Below are positions 1 through 5,420 of a stretch of 11,798 nucleotides of DNA, piece after piece. This DNA is from Pseudomonadota bacterium (GTDB lineage: Bacteria; Pseudomonadota; Alphaproteobacteria; ATCC43930; CGMCC-115725): NCBI GenBank assembly GCA_021790295.1, contig JAJYIC010000038.1:1-11798 (forward strand). Direction: 5' to 3'. The notes under the pieces were generated by a model. The model saw nothing but the letters and a program-made list of their open reading frames with translations, ran no database searches and was not told the DNA's origin. How positions within the stretch are numbered: position 1 is the stretch's first letter; every line of letters begins with the position of its first letter. Made by a program: the position numbers and the translations under genes.

Positions 1-1
1 C

Positions 2-184
2 GCGACGCCGGGGGTGCGGCCCGCGGGCACCCGATCCGACGACCACAAACGAGCGGCAACGCCGGCCGAAGCGATCGCCGCCGGCGCCGATTACCTGATC
101 GTCGGCCGCCCCATCATCAGAAGCGCGGACCCGGCGCAAGCGGCCGCGCGCATCATCGAAGAGATGCGCCGCGCGGCGAAGTAG
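2..184 (+). CDS. pyrF: Orotidine 5'-phosphate decarboxylase, C-terminal part
   Basis: This is the last 60 codons of a gene entering from the left edge, ending in TAG. The reading TPGVRPAG followed by DDHKRAATPAEAIAAGADYL and IVGRPI is the C-terminal signature of OMP decarboxylase: the GVRPAG loop and GRPI strand bind the substrate phosphate in the TIM barrel. In the family the enzyme converts OMP to UMP, the last step of de novo pyrimidine synthesis, in the cytoplasm. The final helix (about AQAAARIIEEMRRAAK) is a normal end for the short bacterial form, so the gene looks intact here. Nothing downstream on this strand is close enough to be in the same operon; a 390-base gap with repeats follows. 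The identification rests on motif recognition of a partial sequence but is strong. Confidence 0.9.
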   Translation, partial: ATPGVRPAGTRSDDHKRAATPAEAIAAGADYLIVGRPIIRSADPAQAAARIIEEMRRAAK

Positions 185-255
185 GGCGCAATAGCGCGAA
201 GGCCGGGCAAGAATTCGCATTTGCGCCGGATAAGCCCGTTCCTCCTTCGAGGCCT

Positions 256-276
256 CCCCCGGATCAAGTCCGGGGG
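256..276. repeat. Palindromic intergenic element, CCCCCGGA/TCCGGGGG
   Basis: Perfect 8-base arms (256-263 and 269-276) surround a 5-base loop TCAAG. Elements of the form CCCCGGATCAAGTCCGGGG are common dispersed repeats in alphaproteobacterial genomes (general knowledge, not searched here). There is no T-run after it, so it is not a canonical intrinsic terminator, although it could form a hairpin in read-through pyrF transcripts. Confidence 0.6.
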
Positions 277-326
277 TCGCGAGGGGCCTCAGGACGAGGA
301 ATTTTCTGAATGCCATCAAGAACATC

Positions 327-378
327 CCTCATGCTGAGGAGCGCCCCTCAGCCCGTCGAAGGGGCGCGTCTCAAAGCA
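327..378. repeat. Dispersed repeat with two nested palindromes
   Basis: CCTCA-TGC-TGAGG (327-339) is followed directly by GCGCCCCT (341-348), an 11-base spacer, and AGGGGCGC (360-367), then TCTCAAAGCACG. This combination resembles the abundant 'CCTCATnnTGAGGAGCGC...GCGTCTC.AAGCA' small interspersed elements of Hyphomicrobiales and relatives, and it is one of the reasons for the alphaproteobacterial call. It can fold into two adjacent hairpins on either strand. Family membership is recalled from general knowledge and not confirmed by alignment. Confidence 0.6.
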
Positions 379-574
379 CGCAAAGAGCCGATGCGGCCTT
401 TTTCCCCGATCCTCTTGCCGATTGTTGCGCAGCCTCTGCGCTTTTCCCCCTCACCACGCTGAAAGGGCGCAATGCGCCGTAAGCTGCCGCTGGTCAGACC
501 TGCGAACCCAAGGTGCTATCATAGCGCGAGCCGAGGGCCAGGGACAGAAGAAGCACCGATAGCGAGGGCTCACG

Positions 575-1474
575 ATGAAGCTCAGCGAGATCGCGTCGCA
601 GGATAGCCGGCTCTTCGCCAAGGGCGAGTTCGGTCCCGCGTCCGACACGTGGCCGGCCTTGTCGTTCTCAAGCCACAAGATCGCGACCGACTTCGCGAAC
701 ACATACCGACGTGATCACGACTTTGTGCTCTACGTGGGCACAGGCGACCCAGAGAAGACTGAGGACCCGGCACACCGGCAACGGCTCCTGTCGGTGTTGT
801 CGGTTGAACCTCGTGCTCCGATCAGCACGCGAGACTTGGTCCCCGCGGATTCCTGGGAACGGACGACCCGCAAGTGGGGCATCCGGTGGGAATGGTCCTT
901 GCCGATCATCGCCACCTATGACGTGGCAGGCTTCCCACGGGCACACAACACGATCCCGCTCACCTATAGGTCGCTCGGCAACCTTCCGAGCTTGGGTCGG
1001 TGCGTGCCGGTGCAGGAACCAGAGTATCGCGTGCTTCTCGGCCTCGATCTCGAACCGGTTGAACTGCATCTGAGCGAACGGGCGAAGGTTGTGCTGGCCC
1101 TGAATACGGATAACCGTGCACTGCGCGGCGAAATTTCTCGGCTGGTCACGATGATAAAGCAGGACGTGGCCGCAGCCGGCGTCGGTCGGACGGGCGTCAA
1201 TCCGATGCGGCTCATGCCGAACGATTCCGATGTGTTCTCCGTGCTGATGCAGCGATGGGAAGCCCAGGATGGGATGTGCGCCCTCTGTGATCGACCGATC
1301 CCGCTGAAGCCGGAGAACAAGCTGCTCCAAATGTCCAGGGATCGCACTGATAGCGGAAATAAGACGTACGACTGGCAGAACACCCGACTGACCCACCTTG
1401 CGTGCAATCTCGGTAAAAGCGACGCGACCGTGGACCAGTGGCGGGATTATCTGACCATGATCCGATCTGCTTAG
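575..1474 (+). CDS. HNH endonuclease with a putative PUA/EVE-like N-terminal domain
   Basis: This is a 299-residue protein. The ATG at 575 is preceded by GCGAGGG (RBS, 7-base spacing). The C-terminal third (about 225-290) reads as an HNH nuclease: W228..QDGMCALC with C235-x2-C238, then SRDRTD (254-259), N269, and LTHLACN with H274-x2-C277. This matches the phage-type HNH pattern 'sRDr-d...Y...N..l.h..CN..K', in which the usual DH pair is replaced by S/R-D. Residues about 45-165 (DFVLYVGTGD, RQRLLSVLSVEPR, KWGIRWEWSLPI) look like a PUA-fold EVE/ASCH-type reader, with Trp residues 101, 105 and 107 as possible aromatic cage. Fusions of such readers to HNH domains are known among enzymes that restrict modified DNA. 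The nuclease call is fairly firm; the reader domain and a defence role are inferences. It faces the gene at 1673-2593 and is not in an operon with it. Confidence 0.7.
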   Translation: MKLSEIASQDSRLFAKGEFGPASDTWPALSFSSHKIATDFANTYRRDHDFVLYVGTGDPEKTEDPAHRQRLLSVLSVEPRAPISTRDLVPADSWERTTRKWGIRWEWSLPIIATYDVAGFPRAHNTIPLTYRSLGNLPSLGRCVPVQEPEYRVLLGLDLEPVELHLSERAKVVLALNTDNRALRGEISRLVTMIKQDVAAAGVGRTGVNPMRLMPNDSDVFSVLMQRWEAQDGMCALCDRPIPLKPENKLLQMSRDRTDSGNKTYDWQNTRLTHLACNLGKSDATVDQWRDYLTMIRSA

Positions 1475-1530
1475 GAAAGCCGGTGCATCGATGACCCCAT
1501 TCGAGTCGTGGATTCGACCAGCGAGCGAGT

Positions 1531-1560
1531 GTAGGGCGGATGAGCGCAGCGTAATCTGCC
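1531..1560 (+). repeat. REP element (GTAG head), left half of a BIME pair
   Basis: GTAG (1531-1534) is followed by an imperfect palindrome: GGCGGAT (1535-1541) pairs with ATCTGCC (1554-1560) through one G-T wobble around a centre containing AGCGCAGCG. A 5' GTAG tetranucleotide plus palindrome is the defining layout of REP sequences mobilised by RAYT transposases. It sits between the convergent stop codons of the HNH and NDT/TIR-like genes, a usual place for REPs. Confidence 0.65.
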
Positions 1561-1586
1561 GACCCTCCCCGCAGGAAGACGCCAAC

Positions 1587-1618
1587 ATCGCGGAAGGCGC
1601 TCCCGCTTTCCGCCCTAC
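1587..1618 (-). repeat. REP element, inverted partner of 1531-1560
   Basis: Read on the minus strand it begins GTAGGGCGGA at 1618, a perfect 10-base inverted copy of 1531-1540. The arms GCGGAA and TTCCGC (the latter corresponding to 1590-1595) flank a centre of about 12 bases. Together with 1531-1560 it makes a head-to-head BIME-like unit of about 88 bases that could fold as one long hairpin in transcripts from either neighbour and so act as a shared transcript end. Confidence 0.6.
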
Positions 1619-1672
1619 CCTTGCTGCGCCGGGAAGCGCACCATTCAGTGCGCTCGGCGTCGGTGAGGCCCG

Positions 1673-2593
1673 TCATATCGACGGCCCGGGTCCAATCACG
1701 GCTCTGATGCGTTGGCTCAGTTTCTCCGCAAGATCTTCTGGTTTGATCCAAGTGAGCGTGTTTAGATGTCTAATGTCGAAGTGCAGTTTCTCGATCTCGT
1801 TCTCACGACAGGTCGGGATCACTTTAAGCCCGAGGCCCAGAGCAAATCCGGCCTCGAAGTATACCCCGTTTTTTTGTTGAGTGTAGTCCGCAACCACAAA
1901 GCGAGATCGGCGGATCTCAGCGATAATCTCATCTGAAATTCCACCGACATACTCTTTGGCGTCGATGCGCGACGGAATATAACCGGCAGCCCGTATCGCC
2001 GGGTCAAAACCGTTTGTCCAGGCCGCCGTCAGATCCCGGTCAAACGACATGGCAACGAAGCCTTGCGCTGAATCAACATTGTCTATTTGAAGACGATCGG
2101 CCGCAAGCAAACCTTTCACTGTAAGGGCGTTCCGTGGCCCAGATTCGCGATGTTCTATGTAGCCGTCATGAAATTGTAAAACCGCAAAAAGGTCGTTCAA
2201 CTCGCGGCGGTCGGCGGAATAAGTTGTAGCCTGTAGGGCGGGGTCATCGCACAAGGTCGAGATAACGAGGGCGTCGTTGAATCGTGGATATCTTTTGACC
2301 AGAGCGACAAGCAAAGAGTCGGCCCGTTTCCTGAGGCTTGGGATCGGGATGCTTCGCACACGCCGTAAGGTCTGCAAAGGTATTCGTGGGACGATACCCA
2401 TCGCGTTTTGCTCGCGTATCCAGCCCGAGATTCGTACCTGTTGGTCGGGCCGCACCATGTCCCAGTCGCTGGGGATCGGTAGTTCATATTTGCCGCATTT
2501 GGGGCAGTCATAGGTGATGTATCCACCTTCAGCCTGCCATCTTGCACACGAATGGCAGATCAGGCATTCGGTCGCGCTCGTCGATGCAACCAT
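1673..2593 (-). CDS. Zinc-ribbon protein with C-terminal nucleoside 2-deoxyribosyltransferase/TIR-like domain
   Basis: This is a 306-residue protein from the ATG at 2593, chosen because AGGAG lies 5 bases upstream; the frame could be extended 14 codons but without an RBS. The N-terminus has Cys10, 13 and 16 and then C30-P-K-C33, a zinc-ribbon-like region. Residues about 105-165 resemble a small winged-helix segment ending in LTVKGLLAADRL. The C-terminal domain starts at GFVAMSF (178-184) and continues through DEIIAEIRRSRFVVADYT to GVYFEAGFALGLG (243-255). This is the pattern of the NDT/TIR-like Rossmann superfamily, with Glu247 in the position of the catalytic glutamate. Members cleave N-glycosidic bonds (nucleosides, or NAD in TIR relatives) and are often immune effectors. 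A sampled 60-base stretch (1861-1920) is 50% GC, well below neighbouring genes, suggesting transfer. Domain fold is fairly confident; substrate and defence role are inference. Confidence 0.65.
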   Translation of the reverse strand: MVASTSATECLICHSCARWQAEGGYITYDCPKCGKYELPIPSDWDMVRPDQQVRISGWIREQNAMGIVPRIPLQTLRRVRSIPIPSLRKRADSLLVALVKRYPRFNDALVISTLCDDPALQATTYSADRRELNDLFAVLQFHDGYIEHRESGPRNALTVKGLLAADRLQIDNVDSAQGFVAMSFDRDLTAAWTNGFDPAIRAAGYIPSRIDAKEYVGGISDEIIAEIRRSRFVVADYTQQKNGVYFEAGFALGLGLKVIPTCRENEIEKLHFDIRHLNTLTWIKPEDLAEKLSQRIRAVIGPGPSI

Positions 2594-2955
2594 CCTAACT
2601 CCTGTTGGCCCCACGTGACCCACACCACAGCCCACCCGCCGACATCGCGCTCTCGACGCCGAAACCGGGGCGCAAGATTACCTACCGGCTCGCCGACCGT
2701 TGCTTGGTCCCAACTCAGGCCGCACTCGACCTGGGGCGACTATAGACCAGGCCAGGCAAGGTCCGGAATGGGGCAAAAGCGGGCCCTCGGCAGGTTGACC
2801 GCTCCGGCCCACGAGGGCGGGCCGCTGCGCTTCCAGCCGATCGGTTGCGAGATCGTGCCGCCGCGCCAAGGCGGAAGTCGTCCACCACGCCCGCCGAGCC
2901 CGCCCTCTCTCCGCGGCCGCAACCCTCGCACTTTGTTTGCTTTAGTCGCAAGAAT

Positions 2956-2984
2956 ACCATAATTACATCGTGTCATTATCGCAA
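2956..2984 (-). promoter_or_regulatory. Possible sigma70-type promoter toward the NDT/TIR-like gene
   Basis: On the minus strand TTGCGA (2984-2979) and TATGGT (2961-2956) are separated by exactly 17 bases, within the only AT-rich patch of this gap. If used, it would give a leader of about 350 bases before the ATG at 2593. The match to consensus is moderate and AT-rich patches produce chance matches, so this is tentative. Confidence 0.3.
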
Positions 2985-3064
2985 TCACGGCCCGCCGAAA
3001 GGGGCCGGCAAAGCTCGTGGAGATGCCGATGGCTGCAGATTCCTTGCAGATAGGGCCAAGCCGC

Positions 3065-3082
3065 CCCGGACCCCGGTCCGGG
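3065..3082. repeat. Perfect palindrome CCCGGACC-CC-GGTCCGGG
   Basis: Eight-base arms (3065-3072, 3075-3082) are separated by two bases. It resembles the CCGGA/TCCGG core of the element at 256-276 but with a different centre. It is not followed by a T-run, so a terminator role is not supported. Confidence 0.45.
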
Positions 3083-3304
3083 CCGTCCTTTCGCCAGAGG
3101 GCCATCCGCAAACCCGGCGGGAAAGCCGCGCTGCGCCGCTCTTTTCCGCCCTGGAGATAGGGCGTCACACTCGTGGCGGCGGGCATCCTCCCTAAAGAGC
3201 GGGTGCGGTCATTTGCGGCTCAGCTCTGATTTACCAGGGTTGGTCGAGCGTCTTCCAGCGGCAGTAAGGGCTCGGCGTGTCAGGGCTCAGCTGCTGTCAG
3301 CGAA

Positions 3305-3371
3305 GCAGGGCCGAACAGCGCAGCGTATTCGGCCACCGGGCGCCGGGCGGGTGGCGGAGCGCGCGCCCTAC
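3305..3371. repeat. Degenerate REP pair, same family as 1531-1618
   Basis: GGCCGAA (3309-3315) and TTCGGCC (3328-3334) form a perfect stem around CAGCGCAGCGTA, the same central AGCGCAGCG as the REP at 1531-1560, while the stem bases differ. The preceding tetranucleotide is GCAG rather than GTAG. An inverted GTAGGGCG head lies at 3371-3364 on the minus strand, echoing the head-to-head layout of the first pair, though its own palindrome is weak. The two pairs lie on either side of the NDT/TIR-like gene. Confidence 0.5.
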
Positions 3372-3414
3372 GGCTCTGTTTTGGTTGGCGCTGGCCGGCG
3401 GCGTCCGAGCCCGG

Positions 3415-3443
3415 TTGATCGGAGGGTTGATATCAATTATCTT
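3415..3443 (+). promoter_or_regulatory. Candidate parDE promoter with operator-like palindrome
   Basis: TTGATC (3415-3420) and TATCTT (3438-3443) are spaced by 17 bases and point at parD, whose ATG is at 3476. The spacer contains the perfect 10-base palindrome TTGATATCAA (3427-3436). Antitoxins of the ParD type bind palindromes overlapping their own promoter with their ribbon-helix-helix domain, so this position fits autorepression, tightened by the ParD-ParE complex. The promoter and palindrome are seen in the sequence; binding is inferred. Confidence 0.55.
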
Positions 3444-3475
3444 TCTACACAAAAGCCATCGAAGGACATCGCCCC

Positions 3476-3745
3476 ATGCCCCGCAGCTACGCACTCGGCG
3501 AGCATTTCGAGGCCTTTATCGACGCCCAGGTCGAGGGCGGCCGCTACAACAACGCCAGCGAGGTCGTCCGCGACGCGTTGCGGCTTCTGGAGGAACAGGA
3601 GACGCTTCGCGAGTTGCGCTACGCGGAACTGCGGCGTCTGGCCGAAGAGGGCCAGGCAAGCGGCCTTTCGGAGGAGGATGGCGAGAGTGTCCTCGACCGG
3701 CTCGACGCCAAATATCGGGCGATGATCACCCGCCGCCGCGCTTGA
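3476..3745 (+). CDS. parD: ParD-family antitoxin of a type II toxin-antitoxin system
   Basis: This 89-residue protein has ATG at 3476 and AAGGA 9 bases upstream. Residues about 9-42 (EHFEAFIDAQVEGGRYNNAS, then EVVRDALRLLEEQE) match the ParD ribbon-helix-helix core: a strand for DNA reading followed by GRYxNASEVVRxALRLLE. The charged C-terminal half (about 43-89) would wrap around and neutralise the toxin. It acts as a dimeric autorepressor and as the labile partner of the toxin encoded next. The stop codon TGA overlaps the toxin start by one base (TGATG), so the two are translationally coupled, as is usual for the family. Length is typical (about 80-95 residues). The pair lies in the accessory stretch after the putative defence genes and could help keep that stretch in the chromosome. 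Confidence 0.9.
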   Translation: MPRSYALGEHFEAFIDAQVEGGRYNNASEVVRDALRLLEEQETLRELRYAELRRLAEEGQASGLSEEDGESVLDRLDAKYRAMITRRRA

Positions 3746-4035
3746 TGCGGTTCCGCTTCAGCCGGCGGGCCGAGATCGACATCGCCGAGATCGGTGATTT
3801 TATCGCGCGCGATAATCCCCGGCGGGCGCTCTCGTTCGTTGCCGAACTGCGCAGCCGTTGCCGGGCGCTGGTCGAGTTCCCTGAGGCATACCCATTGCGC
3901 CCGGAGTTCGGCGAGGGGGTGCACCTCGCCGCCCATGGCAACTACTTGATCCTTTATCTCATTCGCGGCGAGATCCTCGAGATCCGACGCGTGGTTCACG
4001 GCGCGAGGCGGCTGCCGGAAGGCTGGCTGCCATGA
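3745..4035 (+). CDS. parE: ParE/RelE-superfamily toxin
   Basis: This is a 96-residue protein starting at the ATG that overlaps the parD stop codon by one base. The N-terminal RFSRRAEIDIAEIGDFIA and the following RALSFVAELRSRC helix, the FPEAYPLRPEFGEGV loop, the core strand NYLILYLIRG and the C-terminal EIRRVVHGARR strand follow the ParE fold in order. ParE toxins typically poison DNA gyrase, in contrast to RelE relatives that cleave mRNA; the C-terminal VxHGxR pattern favours the ParE branch. Full length, no frameshift seen, so the module looks functional. The precise target cannot be read from sequence alone. Confidence 0.88.
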   Translation: MRFRFSRRAEIDIAEIGDFIARDNPRRALSFVAELRSRCRALVEFPEAYPLRPEFGEGVHLAAHGNYLILYLIRGEILEIRRVVHGARRLPEGWLP

Positions 4036-4135
4036 TCGAGGTCCTGTCCCGGCCGATTGCAACCCCCTGAGCGGCGCCTGTTCCGGCGCGTGTGCTGGGG
4101 CGCTACACTCGGCGCGGCGGAAAAGGGAAGGCGTG

Positions 4136-5410
4136 ATGATCCGGGAAGAGCTTTTATTCGTCGCCACTTGCGACATTTCGGGCCATGTCCGCGGCAAAGG
4201 CTTTCCCGCGCGGGAGCTTTCGGCGCGGCTCAAACGCGGGGTCGGCTGGACCGGTAGCAACCTCATGATGTCGCCCGAAGGGCCGATCTGGGACACCCCT
4301 TTCGGCACCGCCGGCGATCTGATGATCGTCCCCGACCCGAAAGCCGAGATCAGGGTCGATTTCGCCGACGGCTCGGCCGTCGAGCATTTCTTTCTCGGCG
4401 ACATCTGTTCGACCGACGGGGCGCCTTGGGAATGCTGCCCGCGCCATTTCCTGCGCCGGGCGGCGGCCGAACTCGAGGAGGCGGCAGGCCTCAAGCTGAT
4501 CGCCGCCTTCGAGCAGGAGTTCTGCTATAGCGGCATCGACGAGCGCCCGGGAGACGCTTATGCGCTTTCCGCCTTTCGCCGGCAGGGGACATTCGGCGAA
4601 ACCTTTGTCGCCGCTTTGCGCGCCGCGGGCGTCTCTCCCGACACCTTTCTCGTCGAATACGGACCGCGCCAATTCGAGATCACGGTCGCTCCCGCCCCCG
4701 CTCTCGTCGCCGCCGACCACGCGGTGATCACGCGCGAGATGGCGCGCGCGACAGCCTTCCGCCTCGGACAGCGCGTCACCTTTTCGCCAAAACCCGATCC
4801 CGAAGCGGTCGGAAACGGCGTCCACATCCATATGAGCCTCATCAACGCCGACGGCGCTCCGGTGACCTTTATGGAAGGAGGGCCTTTGGGGCTTTCCCTT
4901 CCCGCGCAGCATTTTTTTGCCGGCGTCCTTACCCACCTTCCGGCGATCACGGCGCTCACCGCTCCTTCGCCCGTTTCCTATCTGCGCCTTGTCCCCGACC
5001 GCTGGGCGCCGACCCGGATCGACATCGTCGAACGCGATCGCGGCGCCGCCTTGCGCGTCTGCCCGGTTTTTGCCGCCCAAACCCCTGCCGAAAAGCCGCG
5101 CGAGTTCAATGTCGAGTTTCGCGTCTGCGATGCGGCGGCTTCGCCCTATCTGGCGCTCGGAGCGATCCTTTTTGCCGGCGCCGACGGGTTGCGCCGCAAT
5201 CTCCCTTTGCCGCAAAACGAGGAGAGCCCGGCATTCTTGCCCCGCAGCCTTGAAGAGGCGCTTCTTCGCCTCGAACAGAGCCCCGAGGCCAAAACCTGGT
5301 TCGGCGCCACTCATCTCGAGGCTTATTTGCGCTTCAAACGGGTCGAGGCGGAAAGGGTGGCGGCGCTTTCGCCGGCGGAGCTTTCTGCCCATTACGCCGA
5401 AATCTATTGA
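4136..5410 (+). CDS. Glutamine synthetase family protein (gamma-glutamyl amide ligase)
   Basis: This 424-residue protein is a GS-type ligase: ATP-dependent joining of an amine or ammonia to a glutamate-type carboxylate. The ATG at 4136 is preferred over the GTG three bases earlier because GGAAGG ends about 5 bases before it. Family landmarks appear in order: E126-x-E128 in AAFEQEF (metal ligands), EYGPRQFEI (174-182), the NGVHIHMSL block with His230/His232, SYLRLVPDRWAP (281-292) and EFRVCDAAASPYLALGAI (from 327; ExR). The adenylylation tyrosine region of classical GlnA is not present, and the length is nearer to the PuuA/GMAS/type-III-like subfamilies than to the roughly 470-residue GlnA, so the substrate is probably not simply glutamate plus ammonia. 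It is followed 10 bases downstream by an N-formylglutamate amidohydrolase, suggesting a shared route for amine or formylglutamate processing. Exact substrate unknown. Confidence 0.8.
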   Translation: MIREELLFVATCDISGHVRGKGFPARELSARLKRGVGWTGSNLMMSPEGPIWDTPFGTAGDLMIVPDPKAEIRVDFADGSAVEHFFLGDICSTDGAPWECCPRHFLRRAAAELEEAAGLKLIAAFEQEFCYSGIDERPGDAYALSAFRRQGTFGETFVAALRAAGVSPDTFLVEYGPRQFEITVAPAPALVAADHAVITREMARATAFRLGQRVTFSPKPDPEAVGNGVHIHMSLINADGAPVTFMEGGPLGLSLPAQHFFAGVLTHLPAITALTAPSPVSYLRLVPDRWAPTRIDIVERDRGAALRVCPVFAAQTPAEKPREFNVEFRVCDAAASPYLALGAILFAGADGLRRNLPLPQNEESPAFLPRSLEEALLRLEQSPEAKTWFGATHLEAYLRFKRVEAERVAALSPAELSAHYAEIY

Positions 5411-5420
5411 GCACCAAGCC

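Larger units (their letters stand above)
185..574. other. Intergenic region with dispersed repeats
   Basis: This 390-base gap between pyrF and the HNH gene has no convincing gene. It holds two clear palindromic elements, annotated separately at 256-276 and 327-378. The last 120 bases contain no obvious sigma70 promoter. A GAGG at 564-567 serves as the ribosome binding site for the gene starting at 575. Confidence 0.6.
2594..3475. other. Long non-coding stretch between the NDT/TIR-like gene and parDE
   Basis: About 880 bases. Open frames here are long only because the DNA is GC-rich; none has a recognisable motif, and Arg/Pro-rich low-complexity readings suggest non-coding DNA. Visible structure: an AT-rich patch at about 2934-2985 in otherwise GC-rich DNA with a promoter-like sequence on the minus strand; a perfect 8-base palindrome at 3065-3082; a degenerate REP pair at 3305-3371; and the parDE promoter/operator at 3415-3443. 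It may be a scar of past insertions and deletions next to the accessory genes. No transposase fragment, tRNA or att-like direct repeat was recognised. Confidence 0.5.

Noticed and set aside
668..1588. A 306-codon open frame on the minus strand opposite the HNH gene
   Set aside because: It is antisense to a gene with recognisable motifs and an RBS, shows no family motif, and its composition is typical of a GC-rich shadow frame.
1636..1653. Hairpin GCGCAC-N6-GTGCGC as terminator of the NDT/TIR-like gene
   Set aside because: It lies just after the stop codon on the minus strand but has only 6 pairs and no T-run; not strong enough to annotate as a terminator.
575..2593. The HNH and NDT/TIR-like genes as one operon
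   Set aside because: They are on opposite strands and convergent, with a REP pair between their stop codons; any cooperation cannot come from cotranscription.
2552..3195. Open frames in both directions in the 2594-3475 gap
   Set aside because: They are Arg/Pro/Gly-rich, overlap one another on both strands, lack RBS and motifs, and cross palindromic repeats.
3213..3725. Open frames overlapping the parDE promoter and parD
   Set aside because: They run through the REP pair and promoter and conflict with the well-supported parD frame.
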